Positions 1 through 6,973 of a DNA stretch of 48,653 bases are shown in pieces. How positions within the stretch are numbered: the stretch's first letter is position 1; each line of letters begins with the position of its first letter. The notes under the pieces were generated by a model. That model saw nothing but the letters and a program-made list of their open reading frames with translations, was not told the DNA's origin and did no database searches. The translations under genes were made by a program, and so were the position numbers. The DNA comes from Pseudomonadota bacterium (lineage in GTDB: Bacteria; Pseudomonadota; Gammaproteobacteria; Pseudomonadales; Pseudomonadaceae), in the NCBI GenBank assembly GCA_023431055.1, contig JAEYXX010000052.1:1-48653 (forward strand). The letters are read 5' to 3'.

Positions 1-130
1 CGTCGAGCGAAGGTCAGGCAAGGCAAAAACAGGCGAGGAAGCGGATTTTACGAGCTGTAAATGAGCATTCCGAGCTTGTTTTTAACGCAGCATCACCGAG
101 CGCAGGCACTTTTCGTACAGAGCCTAAAAG
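1..130. repeat. Decayed copy of the interspersed MITE-like repeat
   Basis: This stretch shares the core of the elements at 36024-36230 and 48530-48653: an AAACAGGC-like block, the small palindrome TTTACGAGCTGTAAA (about 48-62), the word ATGAGCATT, and GTTTTTAACGCAG. Its left end lies outside the window. The right end near 112-130 only loosely resembles the inverted end TTTTTCAACAGCCTGCTAG of the 36 kb copy, so I read it as degraded. No ORF in it looks coding. Confidence 0.6.
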
Positions 131-178
131 GCCGGGCGCTCCTTGTCTTGTGCCTGCCAAGCGCCGAAACTGCGCGCC

Positions 179-1051
179 ATGGAAAGCCTACGTCGTCAGA
201 TCGAAAAACAGGTACACAGCCTCACCGGCGCCTCGCTGGGCGTGCTCGACCTCGACCAGCCGCGCGGTGATGCCGGCCTGTTCGGCCCCGAGTCGATGGC
301 CTGGGAAGTCCACGCCGACTTCACCGCGATGATGGTCGGCGGCATCTCCGCCCTGCTCCTGCAGATGCTCCACCCCCTGGCCCTGGCCGGCGTGTGGGAT
401 CACTCCACCTTCCGCCAGGACATGCTCGGCCGTCTGCGCCGCACCAGCCTGTTCATCGCCGGCACCACCTACGGCGGGCTGTACGATGCCGAACAGCTGA
501 TCGACAAGGTGCGCCGCATCCACCTGCAGGTGGTCGGCCATGCACCGGACGGCCGCCCCTATGCCGCCAGCGATCCCGAGCTGCTGACCTGGGTGCATGT
601 CTCCGAAGTCAGCCAGTTTCTCGCCGGCTACCTGCGCTACGTCGACCCGCAGCTGCCGGTGGCCGAGCAGGATCGCTACTACCGCGAAGTGGCGCTGATC
701 GCCAAACGCCTCGGCGCGCAGGCCGTCCCGAAATCAACCCAGGCCACCGCCGACTATCTGCAACGCATGCGCCCGCAACTGCTCTGCGATGAGCGTACCC
801 GCGAAGTGGTGCGACTGCTGTACGCCGCGCCGATGCCCAGCATCCTGGCCAAACCTTTCGGCAACCTGATGCTGCAGGCCGGCGTCGACCTGCTGCCGGA
901 CTGGGCCAGCGACCTGCTCGGCGAACAACAGGCGGCCTGGCGCCGGCCCCTGATCCGCGCCAGCGTGCAACGCACCGCCAACCTGCTGCGCTGGGCCGTG
1001 CGCAACAGCGCCGCGCAGCGGGCCCGGCGCCGCCTGCTGGCAGACACGTAG
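179..1051 (+). CDS. DUF2236 / MpaB-type oxygenase family protein
   Basis: About 290 residues with the pattern of the DUF2236 family, which includes latex-clearing protein and the fungal oxygenase MpaB; those characterised members bind heme. Visible family-like blocks are HPLALAGVWDHS (H near residue 65), RLRRTSLFIAGTTYG (about 85-99), VRRIH (H about 115) and LLTWVHVSE (about 136-144). The substrate cannot be told from sequence, so this is a family call only. I start at ATG 179 (MESLRRQ) because the upstream in-frame ATG at 143 adds an unconserved, Cys-rich tail and has no ribosome site; neither start has a strong Shine-Dalgarno. It stands alone on the + strand, followed by a GC hairpin at 1052-1068. 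Confidence 0.8.
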   Translation: MESLRRQIEKQVHSLTGASLGVLDLDQPRGDAGLFGPESMAWEVHADFTAMMVGGISALLLQMLHPLALAGVWDHSTFRQDMLGRLRRTSLFIAGTTYGGLYDAEQLIDKVRRIHLQVVGHAPDGRPYAASDPELLTWVHVSEVSQFLAGYLRYVDPQLPVAEQDRYYREVALIAKRLGAQAVPKSTQATADYLQRMRPQLLCDERTREVVRLLYAAPMPSILAKPFGNLMLQAGVDLLPDWASDLLGEQQAAWRRPLIRASVQRTANLLRWAVRNSAAQRARRRLLADT

Positions 1052-1068
1052 GGCGGGTGCAACCCGCC
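1047..1068. repeat. Short GC-rich hairpin after the DUF2236 gene
   Basis: GGCGGGT (1052-1058), loop GCA, ACCCGCC (1062-1068), preceded by GTA. It starts at the stop codon of the upstream gene. No U-tract follows, so it is either a weak terminator or a REP-like palindrome. Confidence 0.45.
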
Positions 1069-1136
1069 GCCGCTCGCGCGCCACGCTCTCGAGCGGCAGC
1101 TTTTCTTGCTAGACTGCCGCCCTTTCCTACCCCGAG

Positions 1137-2162
1137 ATGCCGCGCATGCACGCTCTTGACCAGGCGCTGCGCGCCGCCCTCGACGCCCGCCAGGATCTGC
1201 TGGCCGAACTGCACGCCCAGGGCACCGACTGCTACCGACTGTTCCATGGCACGCAGGAAGGTGCACCTGGTCTGACCGTCGATCGCTATGGCCCGCAGTT
1301 ACTGGTGCAAAGCTTCCATCAAACGCTGCACACCGACGACCTGCAGCTGGTCGCCAGCCGCATCGAAGCCCATCTTGGACAGGGCCTACTGCCCGTCTAT
1401 AACGACCGTTCCAGGGGCAATTCGCGTATCGACCGCGACCCGAGCCTGTTCCAGGCCAGCGATGCCGCCCTGGAGGACATGATCGGCCACGAATGGGGCC
1501 TCAATTATCGCGTGCGCGGCCGCCATGCCGGGCAGGATCCGCTGCTGTTTCTCGACCTGCGCAACGCCCGTGGCTGGATCAAGGCCAACAGCGCCGGCAA
1601 GTCCGTGCTCAATCTGTTCGCCTACACCTGCGGCGTTGGCCTGTGCGCCGCAGCCGGCGGCGCCCGCGAGGTAGTCAATCTCGACTTCGCCCAGGGCAAC
1701 CTCGCCGTGGGTCGCGAGAACGGCACGCTGAATCCCGAAGTGCCGAGCATGCAGTTCATTCAGTCCGACTATTTCCCGGCCATTCGCCAACTGGCCGACC
1801 TGCCGATCAGCAGCCGCCGCGGACAGAAACTGCCAAGCTACCCGCGCCTGCAGCCCCGCCAGTTCGATCTGGTCTTCCTCGACCCACCGGCCTGGGCCAA
1901 GAGCGCCTTCGGCACCGTCGACCTGCTGCGTGATTACCAGAGCCTGCTCAAACCGGCGCTGCTGGCCACTGCCGAAGGCGGCACGCTGGTGTGCTGCAAC
2001 AACCTGGCGAAGGTGGAAATGAGCGACTGGCGCGCGCAGGTACTGCGCTGCGCGGAGAAGCTGGGCCGCAGCGTGCAGGATTGCCAGGTCATCGCGCCCG
2101 CATCGGACTTCCCCTCCACAGACGGCAAGCCGCCGCTGAAAACCCTGATCCTGAGGCTCTAA
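1137..2162 (+). CDS. Class I SAM-dependent methyltransferase (RlmI/RlmK-like)
   Basis: A 341-residue protein with a Rossmann-type methyltransferase fold of the kind found in 23S rRNA methyltransferases RlmI and RlmK-C. Motif I is seen as VLNLFAYTCGVGLCA (about 157-171), an acidic strand end as VVNLDFAQGN, and the catalytic-type motif IV as DPPAWAK (about 249-255). The N-terminal 100 residues (GLTVDRYG, LPVYNDRSRGNSR) resemble the N-terminal region of RlmI-like enzymes. The target nucleotide cannot be assigned. ATG 1137 is used; a second ATG at 1146 is possible and neither has a clear Shine-Dalgarno. It is probably monocistronic, about 100 bp before the DUF748 gene. Confidence 0.8.
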   Translation: MPRMHALDQALRAALDARQDLLAELHAQGTDCYRLFHGTQEGAPGLTVDRYGPQLLVQSFHQTLHTDDLQLVASRIEAHLGQGLLPVYNDRSRGNSRIDRDPSLFQASDAALEDMIGHEWGLNYRVRGRHAGQDPLLFLDLRNARGWIKANSAGKSVLNLFAYTCGVGLCAAAGGAREVVNLDFAQGNLAVGRENGTLNPEVPSMQFIQSDYFPAIRQLADLPISSRRGQKLPSYPRLQPRQFDLVFLDPPAWAKSAFGTVDLLRDYQSLLKPALLATAEGGTLVCCNNLAKVEMSDWRAQVLRCAEKLGRSVQDCQVIAPASDFPSTDGKPPLKTLILRL

Positions 2163-2266
2163 CCAGGCGCCACGGAAGAAAAATGCGCGGGACGCTGCAC
2201 GCCCGGAACCGAACCGTCGTGCCATACTCCAAGTCGTCTCCTCGTCTGGATAGATGACGCCAAGCC

Positions 2267-5149
2267 ATGCCCAAAGGACTGAAGCGCGCGCTGAGCGCCC
2301 TGTTGATCACCGTTTTCCTCTACAGCCTGATCGGCTTTCTGATTGTGCCGGGCATCGCCCTACGCATCGCCAACCAGCAGCTGGCGCAATACGCTACGGT
2401 GCCCGCCTCGCTGCAGCGCGTGCAGCTCAACCCCTTTACCCTCGAACTCAGTCTCTGGGGCCTGCGCATCGGCGAGAGCGGCCAGGAACAGTTGAGCTTC
2501 CAGCGCCTGTACGCCAACCTGCAAAGCGACAGCCTGTGGAGCGGAGCCCTGCACCTGAGCGATATCGAACTGGATGGCGCACATAGCGAAATCCTATTCG
2601 CCAAGGACGGTACGCTCAACCTTACCCAGCTGTTCCGCCTACCGCAGAATCAGGCCGACCCCAAGGCCGAAAGCAGCGAGCCCTTCCCGCTACGCATCGA
2701 CAGCATTCGCCTGCGCGAGAAAGCCCTGCGCTTCCAGGATCTACGCCCCAGCGAGCCAGTGGAGTTCGCCTACGACTCACTCGATCTGGAGCTGCACAAC
2801 CTCAGCACCCTGGCCGGCGACAACGCGCAGATGACCATGACCGCCAGTGGCCCTCACGGCGCACGGATCGACTGGCGCGGTCAGGTCAGCCTCACCCCCA
2901 TCACCTCCAGCGGCAGCCTGAGCGTCAGCGATGGCCGCCTGAGCACCTTCTGGCCTTATGTACGCGACGCACTGCCACTGGTGCTCAAGGAAGGCCAGGT
3001 CGACCTCAGCAGCGACTATCGCCTGGATCTGTCCAGCGGTACCGAGCTGCAACTGAGCAAGATCAAGGTGCAGTTGGCCCCCTTCGCCATCGACGACCCG
3101 CAAGGCAAACCGCTGGTACGCCTGCAACGCCTGGATATCGACAACACCAGCCTCGACCTGGCCAAGCAGCAGGTGGTGGTCGGCGAGGTACGCAGCCAGG
3201 GGCTGGAGGCCTGGGCAGCACGCGAAGCCGACGGCCAACTGGACTGGCAGAAGCTGTTCGCCAAACCAGAAAGCGCCAACAGCGAAGCTGCCGACCCCGC
3301 GCAGCAGGCCGGCGAGAGCAAGCCCTGGCAAGTGCTGCTGCAGGATGTGCAGCTGCGCGACTACAAGGTTCACCTGGCCGACCGCGTACCGCAGCAGGAA
3401 GTGGCCGTGGATGTCGGCCCGCTGAACCTCGACCTGAAGAACTTCGACAGCCTCGGCGACAAACCTTTCGACCTCAGGCTCGACACCGGCCTGGGCAAAC
3501 AGGGCAAGCTGCAGGCGGCCGGCAACGTACAACTGAGCCCAACCAGCGCTCAGCTCAAGGTCGCTACCCAGGACATCGATCTGCGTCTGGCGCAGGCCTA
3601 CCTGAGCCCTTTCATTCGCCTGGAACTGCGCAGCGGCCTGCTCGGCAGTGACCTCGACGTGCAACTCAAGAGCACCGAACCGCTGGCACTCAGCGTCACC
3701 GGCAGCGCCAAGATCGATCAGCTGCATACCCTGGATACCCTGCGCGAACGCGATTTCGTGCGTTGGAAGCAGGTACGGGTCAATGGCCTCGACTACCGCC
3801 ACGGCGAAAGCCTGGCCATCGAACGCATCGAGCTGGATCAGCCTTACGCGCGCTTCGTGATCAACGAGAACCTGACCACCAACGTCAGCGAACTGATCGT
3901 GCCGCAGCCGGCGACGCCGAACGAGAGCAAGGCCGATGCGGGCAAACCACTGGCGATCCGCATCGGCGGCGTCGCCATCAATGACGGCTCGGCCAATTTC
4001 GCCGACTTCAGCCTGACCCCCAGCTTCGCCACTGCCGTTCAGCAGATGAACGGGCGTATCGGCGTACTCGACAATCAGAAGCCGCAAGCGGCCAGCGTCG
4101 ACATCCAGGGCAAGGTGGACCGCTACGCGCCAATGAGCATCAAGGGCAAGCTGACGCCCTTCGATCCGCTCAACAGCCTGGATATCGCCACCAGCTTCAA
4201 GAACGTCGAGCTGACCACCATCACCCCCTATTCCGGCAAGTTCGCCGGCTATCGCATCCGCAAGGGTCGCCTCAATCTGGACCTGCACTACCGTATCGAG
4301 AAGGGCCAGCTCAACGCCGAGAACAAGGTGCTGGTGGAAAACCTGCAACTGGGCGAGCGGGTCGACAGCCCGGACGCCGTCGATCTGCCGATTCGCCTGG
4401 CGGTGGCCCTGCTCAAGGACACCCAGGGCCGTATCGCCATCGAGCTACCGGTGCAGGGTGATCTGAACAACCCCGAATTCAGCGTCATGCCCATCGTCTG
4501 GCAGACGCTGCGCAATCTGGTGCTGCGTACCGCCCAGGCGCCGTTCAAGTTCATCGCCGGGCTGGTTGGCGGCAGCAATGTCGATCTGAGCACCGTACCG
4601 TTCAACGCCGGCTCGGCTGAATTGGCAGGTGACGCACGCCAGGCACTGGACACCCTGGCCAAGGCGCTCGAGGAACGCCCCAATCTACGCCTTGAGGTAG
4701 AAGGCCAGGCTGCGCAGAGCGCCGATGGCCCGCTACTGGCCGAACAGCGCCTGCAGCGCGAATTCCGCGAAGGCTGGTACAAGGTGCTGCAACGCCGCGG
4801 CGACAGGGTACCCGCCAGCCCCGATGAGCTGACGGTTGACGAAGACGAACAGGCTGCCCTGCTCGAAGGTATCTATCGCAGCCGCCTCAAGCAGCAACCG
4901 CCCGCAGAATGGGCCGAACTGGATAGCGAGCAGCGTCAGCAGAACATGCGCAAGGCGGTACTGGACTCCTGGGCCCAGAGCAAGCTGCTGCTGCGTCAGC
5001 TGGCTCAGCAACGCGCTGCAACGATCAAGGATTATCTGGTGGAACAGGGCGGGCTGTACGATGAACGCGTCTACCTGATCGATGCCAATCTGGGCGAGCC
5101 AGAAGCCGACGGCCGCGTACTTACCACCCTGCACCTGGACAGCCAATGA
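2267..5149 (+). CDS. DUF748 (AsmA-like) envelope protein
   Basis: A 960-residue protein with one N-terminal membrane segment (about residues 8-32) and a long, repetitive, probably beta-rich periplasmic body typical of DUF748/AsmA-like proteins, a group linked to phospholipid transport across the periplasm. Near residues 770-815 there is an OmpA-C-terminal-like block (VPFNAGSAELAGDARQALD). The end (GLYDERVYLIDANLGEP) is typical of DUF748. The stop codon overlaps the start of the first DUF2845 gene in an ATGA junction, so the two are probably translationally coupled. The exact function is unknown; the AsmA-like reading is inference from architecture. Confidence 0.85.
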   Translation: MPKGLKRALSALLITVFLYSLIGFLIVPGIALRIANQQLAQYATVPASLQRVQLNPFTLELSLWGLRIGESGQEQLSFQRLYANLQSDSLWSGALHLSDIELDGAHSEILFAKDGTLNLTQLFRLPQNQADPKAESSEPFPLRIDSIRLREKALRFQDLRPSEPVEFAYDSLDLELHNLSTLAGDNAQMTMTASGPHGARIDWRGQVSLTPITSSGSLSVSDGRLSTFWPYVRDALPLVLKEGQVDLSSDYRLDLSSGTELQLSKIKVQLAPFAIDDPQGKPLVRLQRLDIDNTSLDLAKQQVVVGEVRSQGLEAWAAREADGQLDWQKLFAKPESANSEAADPAQQAGESKPWQVLLQDVQLRDYKVHLADRVPQQEVAVDVGPLNLDLKNFDSLGDKPFDLRLDTGLGKQGKLQAAGNVQLSPTSAQLKVATQDIDLRLAQAYLSPFIRLELRSGLLGSDLDVQLKSTEPLALSVTGSAKIDQLHTLDTLRERDFVRWKQVRVNGLDYRHGESLAIERIELDQPYARFVINENLTTNVSELIVPQPATPNESKADAGKPLAIRIGGVAINDGSANFADFSLTPSFATAVQQMNGRIGVLDNQKPQAASVDIQGKVDRYAPMSIKGKLTPFDPLNSLDIATSFKNVELTTITPYSGKFAGYRIRKGRLNLDLHYRIEKGQLNAENKVLVENLQLGERVDSPDAVDLPIRLAVALLKDTQGRIAIELPVQGDLNNPEFSVMPIVWQTLRNLVLRTAQAPFKFIAGLVGGSNVDLSTVPFNAGSAELAGDARQALDTLAKALEERPNLRLEVEGQAAQSADGPLLAEQRLQREFREGWYKVLQRRGDRVPASPDELTVDEDEQAALLEGIYRSRLKQQPPAEWAELDSEQRQQNMRKAVLDSWAQSKLLLRQLAQQRAATIKDYLVEQGGLYDERVYLIDANLGEPEADGRVLTTLHLDSQ

Positions 5150-5448
5150 CCATGCGCCTATCCATCATCACGCTTGCCCTGACTGCCGGCCTGCTTGGCA
5201 CAACCGCGCAGGCCGATACGCTGCGCTGCGGCAGTGCCCTGGTCAGCCTGGGAGACCGTCCGTTCGAGGTCGAGCGCAAATGTGGCGCGCCGGTGCATCG
5301 CGATCCGATCGGCTATACCCTCGGCCCCTATGAGCGCCGCGAATACATGATCGAGGAATGGGTCTACGGCCCGAGCAACGGCATGCTCAGCATCCTGCGC
5401 TTCGAAGGCAATCGTCTGGTTGCCATCGAACGTCGTCGCGAACGCTGA
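5146..5448 (+). CDS. DUF2845 secreted protein (first of a tandem pair)
   Basis: A 100-residue protein with a Sec-type signal peptide (LSIITLALTAGLLGTTAQA, cleavage after about residue 22) and a short mature domain. The mature part holds two conserved cysteines (LRCGSALVS and ERKCGAP) and the block VEEWVYGPSNGM near residues 66-77, which mark DUF2845. The start at 5146 overlaps the DUF748 stop (ATGA); ATG 5152 is an alternative two codons later. It is a paralogue of the next gene. The function is unknown; two cysteines in an exported protein suggest a disulfide. Confidence 0.85.
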   Translation: MTMRLSIITLALTAGLLGTTAQADTLRCGSALVSLGDRPFEVERKCGAPVHRDPIGYTLGPYERREYMIEEWVYGPSNGMLSILRFEGNRLVAIERRRER

Positions 5449-5461
5449 GGCGGAGGCTTTC

Positions 5462-5764
5462 ATGCGCAAACCTGGCTATCTGTTGATGCTGCTCTGCCTG
5501 CCCCTGCTGGCCGAGGCCTCCTCCACCTACCGCTGCGGCAGTGCACTGGTCAGCACCTCGGCGCCGAGCGCAGAGGTGCTGAGCAAATGTGGCGAGCCTG
5601 CCAGCCGCGACTTTCTCGGTTATAAGGAAGTGGTGGACAGCTATGGCTTTCGTAACGAGGTGAGCGTCGAGGAGTGGGTCTACGGCCCTCGCAGCGGCAT
5701 GTATCACTTTCTGCGCTTCGAAGGCGGTCGCCTGACCGAGATACGCAGCAAACGCGGCAGTTGA
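5462..5764 (+). CDS. DUF2845 secreted protein (second of a tandem pair)
   Basis: A 100-residue exported protein with signal peptide (KPGYLLMLLCLPLLAEA) and the same layout as its upstream neighbour: YRCGSALVS, LSKCGEP, SVEEWVYGP and FLRFEGGRL. I start at ATG 5462 because a strong GGAGG lies 6-7 bases upstream and the signal peptide then begins properly; the in-frame ATG at 5420 would overlap the upstream gene and put a polar segment before the signal. The gap to the first paralogue is 13 bases, so this is one operon with DUF748. The function is unknown. Confidence 0.85.
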   Translation: MRKPGYLLMLLCLPLLAEASSTYRCGSALVSTSAPSAEVLSKCGEPASRDFLGYKEVVDSYGFRNEVSVEEWVYGPRSGMYHFLRFEGGRLTEIRSKRGS

Positions 5765-5810
5765 CGCATCGCCGCAGTCGCGGCTGCAGTTCGCCGCGCA
5801 TAAAAATCAA

Positions 5811-5837
5811 GGCCCCGCCGGTCACACCGGCGGGGCC
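5811..5837 (-). terminator. Rho-independent terminator for the BON-csbD unit
   Basis: A 12-bp perfect stem, GGCCCCGCCGGT / ACCGGCGGGGCC, with loop CAC. Read on the minus strand it is followed by TTGATTTTTA, a usable U-tract, so it best terminates transcripts coming from csbD. It may also stop the DUF2845 mRNA on the plus strand, where no U-run follows. Confidence 0.75.
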
Positions 5838-5858
5838 TTCGAGCATCCGTGCCTGTCG

Positions 5859-5965
5859 CTATCCGTGCTGAGGCGTCCATGTCTGCAGCATCCGTGCTGA
5901 TGTGACGTCCCTATCTGCAGCTATCCGTACTCGTTCGGCGTCCGTACCAGGCAATCCGTGCTTAG
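5859..5965. repeat. Degenerate tandem repeat, about 32-bp period, 3' of csbD
   Basis: The word ATCCGTGCT (or ATCCGTACT) recurs at about 5861, 5890, 5923 and 5954, and CGTCC at about 5874, 5906 and 5939, giving three and a half degenerate units of 29-33 bases. The last unit runs into the csbD stop codon (5962). It would form the 3' UTR of the csbD mRNA, between the stop and the terminator at 5811-5837. Confidence 0.6.
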
Positions 5966-6159
5966 AGCTTGTCGCTGAAGTCGCGCAGCTCTTGCTGGGC
6001 CTTTTCCTTGGTCCAGCCATAACGTTCTTGCAGCTTGCCAGCCAGGTATTCGCTGTGGCCCTCGGCGACGTCCAGGTCGTCATCGGTCAGGTTGCCCCAA
6101 CGCTCCTTGATGCGACCGTTGAGCTGCTTCCATTTGCCTTTGATGATGTCGCTATTCAT
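5962..6159 (-). CDS. CsbD-family general stress protein
   Basis: A small, charged, soluble protein of 65 residues with the CsbD/YjbJ pattern: [16 protein letters not shown] (about 7-22), [11 protein letters not shown], and [17 protein letters not shown]. CsbD proteins are abundant under osmotic and stationary-phase stress, with no known biochemical role. I start at ATG 6159 because GGGAGA is 8 bases before it; the ATG at 6165 (MTMNSD) lies too close to that site. It lies 57 bases downstream of the BON gene on the same strand, with a GGCCGGG/CCCGGCC hairpin (6187-6206) between them, so it is probably cotranscribed. Confidence 0.9.
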   Translation of the reverse strand: MNSDIIKGKWKQLNGRIKERWGNLTDDDLDVAEGHSEYLAGKLQERYGWTKEKAQQELRDFSDKL

Positions 6160-6216
6160 GGTCATTCTCCCAGTGACAGAAGGTGAGGCCGGGCGCTGAC
6201 CCGGCCGGCTCGGCTA

Positions 6217-6570
6217 TCACTCAGCGGTTTTCAGGGCGTCAGCGGAGACGTCACGCACACCCTCGATTTCCTTGGTCTTGGCGATAGCCAGGTCACGCTC
6301 AGCATCGGTAGCAACGGTGCCGGACAGGGAAACCACGCCTTGGTTGGTCTCGACCTTGATGTCCAGCGCGCTGAGGTCCGAGTCAGCAACGAAAGTGGAC
6401 TTCACTTTGCTGGTGATCCAGGTGTCGGATACCGCCTGCTCGGCTTTATCCACGGTATCGTTGGCCGCCAGCATGGTCGGCTCTGCGGCGAATGCGGCCG
6501 AGGCCAGAGACATGCTCAGCACGGCAGCGGTCAGGGTGGTAGCGGCAACACGGTTGATTGGCTGTTTCAT
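6217..6570 (-). CDS. BON-domain periplasmic protein (OsmY-like)
   Basis: A 117-residue exported protein. Residues 1-25 form a signal peptide (TLTAAVLSMSLASAAFA), and residues about 45-115 form one BON domain (WITSKVKSTFVADSDLSA, VVSLSGTVATDAERDLA, IEGVRDV). BON domains occur in OsmY and in envelope and porin-associated proteins that bind membranes. I start at ATG 6570, which has AGGAG 7 bases upstream, rather than the upstream ATG at 6609 that adds an unconserved stretch before the signal. A consensus sigma-54 promoter lies about 70 bases upstream. The pairing with csbD suggests an osmotic or envelope stress role. Confidence 0.88.
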   Translation of the reverse strand: MKQPINRVAATTLTAAVLSMSLASAAFAAEPTMLAANDTVDKAEQAVSDTWITSKVKSTFVADSDLSALDIKVETNQGVVSLSGTVATDAERDLAIAKTKEIEGVRDVSADALKTAE

Positions 6571-6638
6571 GATTCGACTCCTGTACATTCCAGACAATCT
6601 GCAAGCCAACTCCTGGCTGCAGGTTCACCAGTACTATC

Positions 6639-6653
6639 GCAAGCGCTGTGCCA
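6639..6653 (-). promoter_or_regulatory. Predicted sigma-54 (RpoN) promoter of the BON gene
   Basis: On the minus strand the sequence TGGCACAGCGCTTGC matches the -24/-12 consensus TGGCAC-N5-TTGC exactly, including spacing. Transcription would start near 6628, giving a leader of about 58 bases before ATG 6570. An AT-rich run (about 6656-6690) lies just upstream, as in many IHF-dependent sigma-54 promoters, but I see no clear IHF consensus. Enhancer sites were not identified. Confidence 0.55.
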
Positions 6654-6922
6654 GTTTTTTATAAAACAATAAAATATTTAAAAACAACAACTTAGACACA
6701 TCACTCGAAGCGCTTGAGATTGCATTTCGCCGAGTTGAAAAAAATCTCTCGGGCAATTTGCATGGTTTTCAGGTACTGCCGTACAGGAATGCGTAGCGAA
6801 CCAGGCGAAGTCATTGGAGCAATGGAAATTCGCGGCAATACGCCGCCATCACCTCCAGGCGAGATGAACGGGGTCATGAATGCAGGCCCAGCAGCGGGAA
6901 GACCATTGCTGGCGATCAGGCA
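6654..6922. other. Intergenic stretch between the BON gene promoter and the pnp terminator
   Basis: It contains an AT-rich block (about 6656-6690) and otherwise ordinary-looking sequence. Short ORFs on both strands (6714-6977 plus, 6701-6925 minus) have no recognisable domain or convincing ribosome site, and the plus one runs through the pnp terminator; I do not call them genes. Confidence 0.5.
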
Positions 6923-6947
6923 CAAAAAAGGGCTCCCGCAGGAGCCC
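6923..6947 (-). terminator. Rho-independent terminator of pnp
   Basis: Stem GGGCTCC (6930-6936), loop CGCA, GGAGCCC (6941-6947). On the minus strand it is followed directly by TTTTTT. It lies 27 bases past the pnp stop and ends the rimP-to-pnp gene string. Confidence 0.85.
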
Positions 6948-6973
6948 TTCTGGTTCGAACCGGCGAACCGTGC

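Noticed and set aside
5859..5965. The tandem repeat as a possible small CRISPR array
   Set aside because: Units are degenerate, there are no unique spacers of fixed length, and no cas genes are nearby.
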